From Chalciporus piperatus (taxonomy: Eukaryota; Basidiomycota; Agaricomycetes; Boletales; Boletaceae), in assembly GCA_038093975.1 (NCBI GenBank), contig JBBPTG010000224.1, forward strand, positions 1-39,977: a stretch of 39,977 bases of DNA, given 5' to 3'. A program made the translations under genes and the position numbers. Positions 1 to 11,800 of this stretch are shown piece by piece (within the stretch, counting starts at the first letter, position 1; each line of letters begins with the position of its first letter). The notes under the pieces were generated by a model, which saw nothing but the letters and a program-made list of their open reading frames with translations, was not told where the DNA came from and searched no databases.

Positions 1-345
1 ACTCTTGGATATGTCACGCATGATGTAAGATGCTATGATCTCTTCGTGGATAATGGTTACTCAACTGATTTCTATCGGATAGGGATGCCCGGGCGAAGGT
101 GACGATACGCAGCACGTTCTGATTCCAGCCTACACGGTTCCGCATTATGTCGGGTCCAAACCTCCTAACGTGACGAGCGATACCCCGATCGATCTTGTCT
201 TCCTTGATTACATCCAGGACAGGGTTCTGAAAATCCTCAATGACTTGCAGAAGGAGTATAAGTACACGCATGCAAACGTGTCCTTGTACACGCCTACAAT
301 GACCAACGCAGTCTTGGGCTTGTACGCTCAAGCCAAGTGGAACTA
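1..345 (+). CDS. 3' end of a secreted metallophosphoesterase (5'-nucleotidase-like), partial
   Basis: Only the C-terminal part lies in the window. The first exon ends TLGYVTHD at 24. A GT-AG intron covers 25-81. The last exon (82-345) reads GCPGEGDDT... and ends LGLYAQAKWN before the TAG at 343-345. It is clearly paralogous to the C-terminus of the gene at 17048-19912, which has TLGYVTTD, an intron at the same codon boundary, GCPGAGDDT and LGLYAQATWN. No active-site motif is in this fragment, so activity rests on the paralogue, where the metallophosphoesterase motifs are visible. The C-terminal region probably corresponds to the 5'-nucleotidase C-terminal substrate-binding domain. The two copies point towards each other. 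Confidence 0.85.
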
Positions 346-953
346 GATACCATGTATTTCCTCCACGGTTTAGGTGGGTGGTGTTGCAGTGGTGGAAGAG
401 GTGGAACAAGTCGTCGTGGTAAGTATGAGTTGGAGGGTTGGTTGACGGAGATGTACGTTGATGTACTTGGTTATCTGCGAATCCTGTAAAATAGATATGT
501 GACGAACGTACCATTTACGCACGCGACGACGCTAGAGAAAAAATTCTAGGAGGGAATGTTGGGAATATGCCCAGTTTTTAGCACGGGCCGGTCCAGGGCA
601 ATATGGGGACACTCTTGAACGATGTCTCTGGGGATCCGTACCCCTCGGCTGGAGCTGTGGAGGAACACATTGCATACTACAGTGCGCCCTGGGCCATCGC
701 GATTGAGCGCCTATTGGAACGATTAACGTTTTAGCAGTTCAAAGCTTCAGTTTGCAACTTGTCGTTCAAGCTATTCGCAGAGTCGCTACAACTAGGACCG
801 TTAGATCTCGCCACGTTCAATCACAGTGAAGGTATAGGCAGTGATATGGATACAAAAAAAGGTATAGTAGCGGTAAGGTGATCAGGGTGTCTCAGGCGAG
901 CTTAAACAGTGATGACTCCGACCCCGTGGAAGGCTGTCAATGAAATGATCATG
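346..953. other. intergenic between phosphoesterase 3' end and NACHT-WD40 3' end
   Basis: Both neighbours converge here. A short open stretch on the plus strand (603-734, starting MGTLLNDVSGDPYPSAG) looks somewhat protein-like and could be a relic, but I recognise no family and see no intron support. Nothing else is identifiable. Confidence 0.4.
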
Positions 954-3900
954 TTATGCGTTCCAACAGTCTTGCCAAGTTTCTCCATGAGCCATCTCGC
1001 TCAGGTCTAGTTCTACAAGTCCATCAACCACGGGTACCATCATCGTGTTCGATCCCCCATAAAACCGTATAAATTTTCGCTGATGTCCCGGTATCCATAG
1101 GATGCGAGATCGTTTTGGGCCCATCACCCAACCATTGCTGTCTACCCTGACGGGATCTCTCCAGTCTGAGATGCCGATGATACTCGGAGAATCCCGCAAT
1201 GCATGGTCGAGGACGGGAGAGACACGGATGTGGCACCGTTCAGGAGATCTCAGATCATTCGAGTCGAGTAGTTGCACGTGGGGCGTGGGCAGGCCGGGGG
1301 ATGTCAGGGACATTGAGGCAGGGTAGGCAGCAATGGGACTGGCAACTTGAACCTGCCACAAGGCCATCCGGAAATTCCAGACACGCACAGTGCCACCAGA
1401 TGAGCCCGACACAATCCACTCGCCGTCTGGCGAGAATTCAACTGAAACGACTGAGTTGCAGTGGTTGATAAGGGGCCTTCCGACCTGAGACAATGTCGTA
1501 GTGTCCCAAATCCGTATGGTATCATCCAGAGAACACGAGATAATGTGTTTGCTAGTGGGAGAAAATGCAACCGACCAGATGTTGTTTTCGTGCCCTTTGA
1601 GTTCACCAAGACATGAGCCCTTGCCCACATCCCAGAGTCGGACACTGTGATCGCTGGAACCCGATGCGACATACTTGCCATCATGTGATGATGCAACAGA
1701 AAGGACGGAGTATTTATGCCCGGCAAGAGGATCCCCGAACGGCGACCCCGAGTCGACATCCCATAAGCGAACTGTCTCATCGGTCGAACCCGACACCATC
1801 ATCCTACTCCCTGGTAAGAATACCAGAGAATCGACCCGGCCCGTGTGTCCTTTGCAGGCTTCTCCAATAGGCAACCACGTCTCGGTGCTCCATAATTGAA
1901 TGGTTTTGTCCTTTGAGCCTGATGCGATTGTCTTTCCATCTGGCGAGATTGCCACTGAGGTGACTATATGATTATGCCCACGAACTTGAAGGGTGGTGCC
2001 AACTTGCGATCGTGTTTCAAAGGACCAAACTTGGATCAGAAGATCATCAAGCGCAAGTATAACCCATCCTTTCGAAACCGAGAATGCGACCGCTGAGATC
2101 GAGGTGGATTGAATATTGACTCGGAGGGGACTGCCGACTGGCATACCAGTCAGCGCATCCCAAATGTGGATAGTGCCATCGCGTGATCCCGATATGACCT
2201 GCTTGGAATCCTCGAGGAATGTGACCGAAACAATTGGGCTGAACTTCCCTCGGAGGGCATTTGAGCTGGATTCCATGTCCCAAACGCGAACTGTTTCATC
2301 GAAGGAACCCGATACGATGCGATTGGCGTTACGTGAGATTGCAACTGAGCTGACCCAGTCTAAGTGGTCTGCAAGTGGGTTTCCAATCTGCAAGCGGGAT
2401 GCAACATCCCAAACTCGTACAGTGTGATCATGCGCGCCTGATACAAGGTACTTGCTGTCGATGGAAAACGCGACCGACGCGATCAAGCCCCGAGTTAGCA
2501 GCAAAGGATCCAGAGTATCGAATACGAGATCAGTGGGGGAGACAAAGCCCTGAGCTGCTAGCAGAGGACTGCCGAGTTGAGAACCAGTGTCAGGATCCCA
2601 AAACCGGATGGTATGGTCGAACGAGCCTGATGCAATCAACCGCCCGTTCGGGGACCATGCAACCGAATGAATGGAATGCGTGTGACCAGTGAACGGAATG
2701 CCGACCTGTTGGAGCATCGATGTATCCCATACCCTGATGGTGCGATCGCTCGAGCCGGATACAATCCTGGTGCCGTCAGGGGAGAAGGCCACAGACAGGA
2801 TGCCGCTATTGTGTCCTTCCAGGCAACCGATTTGTAAACATGTTTCTAAATCCCATATGAGGATGGTCTTGTCTGAAGAACCCGATGCCACGAGCGCGCC
2901 ATTAGGCGAGATCGCGACTGAATGGACCCGGCCCCGGTGTCTGCCAATCTGGGAGCCTGAGCTAGTGCGAACATCCCATATACCGACTCCCCCACCCCTT
3001 AAACCCGACACAATTTTCTGGCCATCGGGGGAGAATCCGACCGACAGGATCACACTGCCATGGCCTCGTAGCTGATTGACTAGCAAACCTGTCTCGGTGT
3101 CCCAGATCCGGATAGTTTTATCATATGAACCTGACGCAACCCGCTTTCCATCAGGTGACAAAGCGACCGAACTGACTTGCGCGGTATGCCCCACCAGTAC
3201 AAGCTGAACCAAAGGCCAATCCTCATCCCGTCCAGAAATGACTCGCGGGATCCTGCTCAACTTCGAAGCGACTGAGGAAGCGACAACGGAGTTCTTGGGT
3301 GCAAAAGGCAAGGCAGAGAGGTACAGGTGTGGTGCACTCTGGGAGATGGCACCACCGAAAACGCGAATGAAACGTTGTGCGTCTCGTACGATCGCCAACG
3401 TGTTCGAGTACTCGTTGTGGCCCTATGAATGATACATCACTAACATGCACTCAAGAGAATTAATGTCGTCGACCTACCTCGATCGGGCTCACGCCGGATT
3501 CCAATATATCATGGCTGCCACTGATCCCTCCAAGGAGGCTGAGCGCCTCGAACCAAAAGACCAAATGCTCCTTTCCAACAAACAAAGAGATCTCCTCTCC
3601 AAGGTGTGCATCGAACGTCGCATTGTGTACATGAGTAGCCCAGAATCGGCAGGCATACGAGAGGTGGGGTGAGATATTTTTCCTGATACGCTCGGGGAGA
3701 TCAGGAACGTCGATGTTGCGTAGATAAGAACTCTCTAGTCCACACATATTGAACCGGAGTTCGTTCTGCATGACCCTGAGGGTGGCGAAGGCAAGGACCC
3801 GATGTGTTTCATGTTTCATGAGGTCAACAAAGAATTGCCCGCTCCGGGACGGATCTGTCAGGAAGTCGCGGAAAGAAGCATGTAGAGGGCGGACAGGGAT

Positions 3901-6413
3901 GGATTGATCGGTGATGCCACTGAGCAAAGAGGCCAAGGACTCGAGGACGAGTTCGACTCCGAATCGATCCTCGTCTTTGGGGGACAATTGTCTCATGGAG
4001 TTTAGCGATTTCATAGGTAGTGGTTCGAAGGTGCAGAGGAGTTGTCGCATTGTTGATCGAAAGCGAGCACGAGCTTTGGGGGAATGGTGGATGGCTTCGT
4101 CGAGGATCGTATTGTACATGTGGTCGAGCAGTGACCCATCGTCTGAGTCAGACGAAGTGACGAGCATTTCGAACCGATCCTTGGGGCTGTATCCTCCTCG
4201 CGCCTTCGATCTGATGAACTCGCACGCGAGACGGGCCCACTCAAAAAGCCTGTCGGCCTTCTTGGAAAGCGTGATGAAGTCAGCTTTGTCGAAGCTCTCA
4301 CGAAGGGGGTGAAGGGAATCGGATATGTAGAAGAGAATGTCACGTTCTGTAAATTCTGCGACAATGCTATCCATGGTCTTGGCACGCACATGTGACTTGT
4401 CATGCAGTGATTCGTTGATGTCAGGTAGCGGACGAGATGTCAGAAGAACACGAATGTTGGGTGGCAGTTTGGTGAATCCATCTCTCAGCACCTCCAGGAT
4501 GTGCTTTCGACTGCTCTCTGAGCCGCTCTCATCTAACGCGTCAATAACGATGACGACCGGTCCAATTGTGACAGACTTCGACAAAGGTTCCAGCACGAAG
4601 TTCTGCCATTGTTGGACGACGTCCACAGTGTTCTTGAGCGACGCGTTCGTGGAGACAGCCTCTGTCACAATGTGCCTAAGGCCAACGTTGCAATCCGCCA
4701 AATCGCGTGCGATGGTCGAGAACAGCTTCTCGTGTCTCCGATCCGCATCGCGGTTGCGATCGAAGCAAAAGAACGAACCGAGCCAGCCGACCTCCTTCAG
4801 CCATCTTCCAACGGTGTGGCTAATGGCCGACTTCCCAGACCCCGCGACGCCGGAGAGCCAGAAGATACGTTGAGAGTCCTCGTCGTTAATCCAGTCGGTT
4901 ATTTCACCCAGAATTTCCAACCGGGTGCCGTCCAAGCACGTCTTCATGGTGTTCATTCCGGCCCCAGCTGCGTACGGCATACCATCGAGTCGAATATCTT
5001 GTCCTGTAAGGTGTCGGACACGGTGTTGGTAACCAGCGTCGATCGAATGCGAATGTACTGACCTTGTCGATCCAGATCGTTGATTATACGGTGAACTTTC
5101 ACTACCGTGTCCCGCGCGGCGTGGTTCAGAAATTTCTGCATCAGTGCGTCCAATCCATCGTTATACTTCTGGATAGTCACATCCGTTTCCGATAAGACGT
5201 TCTTGCCAAGCCTCGTCCCTGCGAACATGTTCGAGTTAGTGCATGTAGCAAAATGTAATGTAATGATCTGACAGAAGCCCTTCGTCTCGGAGTACTTGTC
5301 TATGAACTCTGCACAGTCCAAAATTTGATTCGACACAGGTACGAGCACGTCCTGCATTCCAATGATCCTCTCGAGTTCGCCGCCCTTGATGAGGAACTCG
5401 TAGATCTCTTGAATCTTTGGTAGGAGCTTGAGGACTGATTCATCGCGGTTAACTTGGTTCAGGATGATCTGTCCCGCGGGTTTGTACTAGTCAACAAACG
5501 CCCTCGCAAAATTAGCCTGAAACATACCTGTGACGCTGAAGATAGCCCAGCCAAGGCAATCTTCGCGTACGGGTGAACCTAATAATATCACGGTCAGGCT
5601 GTGTCGATCCCTTTGAACGTGGAACGTACATTAGCGAGTTCTTTTACCAAGATGTTGAATACCTTGAATGGCTGGAGATAGGTTGAATCGATATTGTCGA
5701 TGGACTGCAAAACCGTGTTTCCTTGCGAGGCCATATCGACTACCGTTCCAACGCCTCCCAGAATTGTTTTTATGTCTGACTTTTGGTGCTCTGCTTGACT
5801 GATAGCGTTTTCCAAGTCGTCACGCTTGGGGTGACTGATCGAGTTGATAACAGCATCCTAATATCCTGTCAGATCATATGATCTCGTAAACGCGTAGGCA
5901 TGATGGAGCATACCTTTTTATCGGCTTTAACGGAAATTTCCACTTGAGGTGAATCCGCTGGATCATCAAGAATGGGCTCTTGGTGAAAATCCTACAAGTA
6001 AGACGACGAATCAGTGGCAACGCCAGGCCTCCTGGACAAATCCAAGAGCTCTTACCTCGTGGCCAGTCATCAAAGCCCCGCTGCAGCCGTTGTTTGGTGC
6101 CAGACGGTGTGGGGAGGATCGACCAAAGAACTAGGGAACATGTAGGAAACGGACGCCCCCCTTGAAGGAGTTTAAGGATTCCTACCTGACGTGCTTTTCC
6201 GATGAGTTTCCGTACTTTTCCGGTGTGAAGTAGACTATCCTGGGATGGTGAGACTTTTGCGGGCCCGGGCATTGACTATTCTCGAGGGGAAATCGGTAAA
6301 ACAAGAAGTATATTGTGTGCACGGAACTTTGAACGAACCTGACTTGGATCTGGGGAAGGGCCCAGAGTGTCGGATTGACCGCCACCGTGACTTGGACGGC
6401 CTGGTTTCAACAT
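954..6413 (-). CDS. NACHT-WD40 STAND protein (fungal NLR-like)
   Basis: Large signal-transduction NTPase. My exons, read on the minus strand, are 5991-5914, 5857-5630, 5578-5528, 5468-5273, 5218-5063, 5003-3478 and 3422-954; they total 1,568 codons and stay in frame. The N-terminal alpha-helical part includes QPFKVFNILVKELANVHPYA. The NACHT core has the P-loop GVAGSGKS (about 4830-4855) and the Walker B-like VVIVIDALDE (about 4540-4570). Then come helical/arm regions and 14 WD40 units ending in WD/WS/WN, enough for two seven-bladed propellers. The intron at 3423-3477 joins SGVSPIE to GHNEYSNTLA. Such proteins sense ligands through the repeats and can trigger heterokaryon incompatibility; the ligand here is unknown. 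The first exons are uncertain: ATG at 6413 (MLKPGRPSHGGG) is a candidate and the splicing between 5992 and 6413 is unresolved. A decayed paralogue is at 35153-35793. Confidence 0.9.
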
Positions 6414-7706
6414 AATGTTTCCCAATATTCTGAACGATTTCGGTGCGATCACACACTGAGGACGGGTCGAAGGGAAATGGAAGGCAGCGCTTGCTGTGGT
6501 TGACCACGTTGCGTACTGCACAACATGGCGCCGAAGTTCAAGGCGCGCCGTTGAGCGTCTATTGAATAAGACCAGCCCATCTACTATCGACCGCGGCTTG
6601 CCTCATAGACGGCCTGGTTTCCATACTCAGGCTGATCTCAGGCTAAGAGTGCCTATCACTGGCAGGATCACGACTGACGTTCTCCCACAGTCAGACCAAA
6701 GATTGAACTTGAAGGAAGACAGTCGTTCCTTCTCAGTACGGATCACGAGGGATCACGACAAATACAAGAGACTTGCTCATGGTCATCGAAATCCCATCCA
6801 AGTATTCGAGTGATGGTTGAAATTGAAAGTGCGGCGTAGTATCCGAGCCAGGCCCCCGAGATTCACCTAACCCTTCTGAGCTATGACGCGAAGTTATCGG
6901 AGGTTGACAACTTCGAATGTTCAAGCCAGTCAAGGCCAGGTTGTTCTAACGAATACTGGACGTGAACCACTACCTGTACCTGACATGCCAAATCCCAGTG
7001 GCAAGAATGGTAATGTTTCAGCTCGTAGGTTCGACCTTGGAGGAGGTACAGCTACTGGTGACGAAGTTGAATGTGACAACTTCGCCCCCACCTACTGATA
7101 GAATCAGACAGCAAGTGCTCGAGAGGGGGTCTGCAAAATACGGACCACGGTGATCCCAGAATGCCCTTGCGAACAGACAAGCGGGCCGCCCGAGCCTCCA
7201 AGATGCCAACGCATTCGAGCTTATCGCCTCAAGATCTCCGGGTCGGCATCAACATCCCGGTGCTCGATGGGTGTGACAGTTATATGGATTGGTGTCATGG
7301 CCTTGATTCAAATTGACATTTCAAGTTGAGCCGTTGACACACACCGACCGCTCGTCACCAACGTCACCATGTGACTTGCACTCAGCACCTCAGCAAAACA
7401 TCTAAGCCCTGGGCGTGTACAGTGACCACGAAGTCGCTCATTGAGAACTCGTTTGATTTCCATACCGCTGACAGATGCCGCTGTGACTTTCGACCAGAAC
7501 GCGTTTTGTAGCGCGGGCCATGATGTGGGCTAAATGGACTGACAATATGTGTAGAGACTGATGGGAAGGTGACGGTGTGTGAGAAAACGCTCAAGAAAAT
7601 CTGTAGATAGTGACATGTACATTTTATAGAGGCACAAGGGGGCACCCGTGCCCCCACCGCGTCCCCGATCGTGCGGATGCCCCGATGAGCGAGACCAGGT
7701 CTCAGG
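6414..7706. other. region without a recognisable gene
   Basis: Upstream of the NACHT gene, so it should hold its promoter and perhaps a 5' exon. Short open frames on both strands show no family resemblance. A near-direct repeat containing TGACAACTTCG occurs at about 6904 and 7075. I see nothing else. Confidence 0.4.
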
Positions 7707-8102
7707 TTAACTACTTAGCTTGGGGTCCATTGGCACCGAATGCCAGGTGGCATGCTTTTGTCCCCCCAACAGCATGAAAAGAACCTCGTATCCGTGGGAG
7801 TCATGTGGCGGCGGTTGTCGTAGCAGATCAGAGGTAGGGGCGTCGGACGCCAAGGCAAAGCAGGTGTATTTTTTACCATCCTCCTCAAAGTAATGCAATT
7901 CGCATTGCAACTCGGTATGGAAAGCCTCGAAGGTATTTAGCAGGGATTGTGCCGTAACTATAGCGCGGGATTGGGTGCCCTCGTCATGGGCCTTGTCGTC
8001 GGCCTTGTCGCCGGCCTTGTTATGAACATTCTTGTTAAATTCGCTCTCGGAAAATGCGAATCCAAAGTAAAGTTCTTTATCCATGGTGAATCTACTTGAC
8101 AT
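7707..8102 (-). CDS. small uncharacterised protein, about 131 aa
   Basis: Single-exon frame starting ATG at 8102 (MSSRFTMDKELYFGF); an alternative ATG is at 8084. The protein is mostly polar, with a lysine/aspartate-rich tract (AGDKADDKAHD, an imperfect AGDK/ADDK/AHD repeat) near residue 25. A conserved-looking block follows: FHTELQCELHYFEEDGKKYT then CFALASDAP. The second half resembles an Agaricomycete-restricted family I know only as hypothetical; I see no enzyme motif, signal peptide or membrane helix. It lies between the NACHT gene and REV3, transcribed away from REV3. Its reading frame is intact. Function unknown. Confidence 0.6.
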   Translation of the reverse strand: MSSRFTMDKELYFGFAFSESEFNKNVHNKAGDKADDKAHDEGTQSRAIVTAQSLLNTFEAFHTELQCELHYFEEDGKKYTCFALASDAPTSDLLRQPPPHDSHGYEVLFMLLGGQKHATWHSVPMDPKLSS

Positions 8103-8827
8103 CAATTATCAGACAAGAAGTGAATGGAGGGAAACGAACTGGTCGTCTCATGTCAATGGCACCTTTGTCAACATAAAGTTTGTCACTTAGAACTTAGCGA
8201 GAGTGGGGTTTATAAAGCCAGGCCCGCCACGGGTTCTGCTTGGGGCGAAGGATATGAACCATAGAAGGAAAGGAACCCGGCGCCCCACGGGCGCGGATTT
8301 AACCTACATCACTCTCGCCTGAGGTTGCCTCAAGATGGGGTTTCTACCTCGTATGGGCGAGCGTTGACTCGTATCCCTATTCCATTACTAGAGTGTCTAA
8401 GTACTGCGTGATGCAGATGTCAGAAAGATTCAGAAAGGTAACAAAAACTGAGAAGATGACTTACATGACGGCCCTCGTGTCACTGTACTACGAGACTGTT
8501 CAACGCCTGCACCTCCCAAAAAGACAATAGCCTGGAACACACCTCATTTGTAGGTTATACGCCACAAGACTCGGAGCTTGAGAGGGCGGCCCGGGGGACC
8601 GCAATCAGCAATTGTAATGGCCGCAAGGCAGCCTGCATGCTCTAGGATCATTAACGGGGTGCTATCAAGCCCAGGAACTTCGAGTGGTCTTCAGCGCCAA
8701 CCTTGACCGAAGTTTCATAGACGTCGAACTTGAGGCGCTGGCTTTGAAATTTGACGCTTAACACTTGACGCAACTTGCACTGCCACCTATTAATACGCCC
8801 TGGCCACCTCCGTCGATGTGAGCGACG
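8103..8827. promoter_or_regulatory. divergent intergenic region upstream of REV3 and the small protein
   Basis: Head-to-head space of about 725 bp. A TATAAA-like element lies at about 8211-8216 (GGTTTATAAAGCC) and a GC-rich dyad GGCGCCCCACGGGCGC at about 8280. No coding sequence is evident. Assigning these elements to either gene is inference. Confidence 0.35.
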
Positions 8828-11800
8828 ATGAGCAGCGAAGGACCTGTGTCGCTGGGTGTCCTCATCAATCAAATTGACCACATTTTGGCGCCTCCAGGTC
8901 AACTCGACAATACTACTCTACCTCGTGTTCCCGTCATTCGCATCTATGGCGCGTCTTCAACTGGAGATAAAGCTTGTGTACACGTCCACCAAGTCTTTCC
9001 ATATTTCTACGTCGAATATCCAGGAAACATGACCCCGGATGACGGTAAGTACGCAACTATCTCAGCGCGACGGTCGACTAACTGACTCGCCACTGGCAGT
9101 GAACCGGTACATTACCCAACTTTCGGCGTCCCTCAACCATGCCATCGCACTCTCCCTCAAACGCAACCCTACCTCACACAACTCCCAATTCATTCGTGCG
9201 GTCATCCTTGTCAAAGGTGTCCACTTCTACGGTTTCCATGCCACCTACACGCCTTTCCTCAAGATTCTCATGGCAGACCCTGCCATCGTCAACCGCGCCG
9301 TAACAATATTACAATCCGGGACAGTCATGCACACCAGATTTAGTGTCTACGAAAGTCACTTGAGCTATCATCTCCAGTTTATGTGCGACTTTGGCTTATA
9401 CGGTTGTGGTTGGATCAACCTCGGGCAAGTCTGGAAGCGTGGCGCTGAGGAGAACGATCCCGATCTAGGTGAACCCAACGGTTTCAAGATATCGCCGTAC
9501 TTTCGACAGTCGCGAATGCCACTCGAAGTCGACGTGGTTGCGCATCAAATTTTGAACAGACATATGCTTTCTGCTCGCAACATGCATCACACGTTGACTA
9601 TCCCTGCGCCACCTATGCAAGCTGAACCCGTCGTCTTGAGTGTTCGTGAACTTTGGGAAGATGAACGTCAGCGTCGAACCGCAAGAGGATTGTCACCGAC
9701 CCCGACGGTGCCGCTAGACTTGAGCAGGTCGTCCAGGGGCAAGGGCGGCGATTGGGTCGCGGAGGCAAGATGGTGGGGAGAACTCCGTGCTAAAATCCAG
9801 AAAGAAAAAGGAGGGTATGGAATGATGGTCGAGAGCGAAGCGCGCTGGGAAAGGTGGGTCATGACCACGTTCGAGAGCGTAGAAGCGCTCTGGGAACCAC
9901 AGTGGCGGACCTGGAAGCCCGGCCAGACGGACTTGAACGTTGGAAAGCCTGAGGCCGAGGAAGCGGAAGTCGAGAATCCATTTGCCCAAGCCAGCCAGGG
10001 AAGCGGTTGGATGAGTACGATGGACAACGGTGCTCCCAAGAGCGTCGATGTCGACATCGATGAGGGAATTCTGTCAAGCCAAGATATGGCCCAGATGGTG
10101 GCCCTTGAAGAACACGACTGGCCAAAGTTCCTCGACGACATGAAGAACGGTGATATCGATGAAGTTCCTGGGGAAGCGGCTCGGCCGACAGAACCACGTG
10201 CCACAGACCCAGGTGTCGACAAACCCGGAGCCGCGAATATACGAGCGAGGTAGGCCATCGAGTGCATTCTCGTCATGATGCTAATATACCTATAGCACGC
10301 CCAATCCATTCTTGTTGAAGGAGGAGCCACCCCAGAGCAAGAATCCATTTAAGAATACATGGAATAGGCTTGCGCAGGCGAGGTATGTGATGCTCCGGGT
10401 TTCGAGAATTCCTAGTTCACTCGATATTTCAGAGCGAAACGCCTACGCAGCGTCTCTGTGGATGTTGATAGTCGAGCAACACCAGCCAAGTAAGGCTTGT
10501 TCACGCTTTGTACCCTCTGATACCATTAACTTGTTCAGGGCGCAAAGGTCTACACTTGAACAAGCGTCGATTCACGATGTTTTCGCGACTCCGAGGTGAG
10601 TGCCTGTCTCTGCTGTACACCGCAAGATTGACACGTTTCTCAGAACACCCCAACCACCGGTTCTGGCCCACGATACTGAACGCCGTGCTTCTACAGTTCG
10701 CATTCAAAGGTTAGTCGATCAGATATACTACGAACATCTTATGACAATTCTCCATCGCGCAGCACCCACACAATCCAAACTGATGCTGCTCCGAAGAGTG
10801 CTCACGACTCGACCCGGAACGAAGAGGCAGACTATCTACCGTGAGCTATTGTCTATACCCCAACGACGACTCTCGCTCACTAAGTCATCAGCACTTTCGA
10901 AGCGGAGACGACCGAATTCCCCAGTGACCTTGATCAATCAAGTTCGACGCAAGCCCTACTACGTGCAACATTCACCTCCCAGTCAAGCTCCAAAGCCTCG
11001 ACGCTGCTCTCAGGCGGTAGACAGTTCATATACGCCCCACCTCCACCCTCAACCTCCGAGCTCCTAAGTAGTCTCGAGAACTACAATTTGCCGAATCGCA
11101 TATATCGAGACCCATATTATTCGAAGAAATCGGACGTCCCTGATGGTCCGAGGGAATACGCAGGGCTTGTATATCGGCTGAAGGGTGGAGGAGGAATTAG
11201 TATGCTTGAGGAGTGGAAAGGTGGGGAAAGCGTGGTGAGTTCGTCCGAGAAGGGGAAGGGGAAGGCGGGGGCGCATTCAGCACGGTTTCCGGGATGGGAG
11301 TATGCGAGCTGTCCTCCGAGCGTAAGGGAGGTTCGGCAGTGGTTGGAAGAAAACCCGGTCGCGACGCCGAGTAGAAGGGTGGGAGAGAATTCGCAGGTAG
11401 CTTGCCGTCTGGTATGGGGAGCTGCTTATCTCACCACGTTTGCTAGATCCAAGGACGGACTCAGGCCAACATATATGGTGTATCATCACTCCCTGCCGAG
11501 CGCTCCGAGACAAACACGCGCGAAGGTCAGCATATGACTTTGTTGTCGCTGGAAGTATTCGGTGAGCACTCCTCGACATCATTTGCCATTTGCACCGTTC
11601 TGAAAGCTTCTCAGCGCCTTCTCGCGCTGACCGCATGCCTGACGCAAACACGGACGGGATCCTCGCCATCTTCTACGCACTAGGGACTGACAATTTACAC
11701 TCTGGGTTGCTCGATGAAGGCATTCTCGTGGTTCAAAGTCCACAGCTGGACCCTCGCCGGTTACGTGGCTTCCGCCTCGAAGTCCTTTCAGACGAGCTAG

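Noticed and set aside
14..514. Long minus-strand frame at the window start, similar to a plus-strand frame at 16967-17356
   Set aside because: Both are antisense shadows of the conserved C-terminal exon of the two phosphoesterase paralogues; the sense strands give the family sequence.
1613..3075. Several plus-strand frames opposite the WD40 array
   Set aside because: They mirror the repeated WD40 codons and show no family of their own.
9668..10348. 226-codon minus-strand frame
   Set aside because: Antisense to the REV3 second exon, which has clear Pol zeta sequence and correct splice borders.
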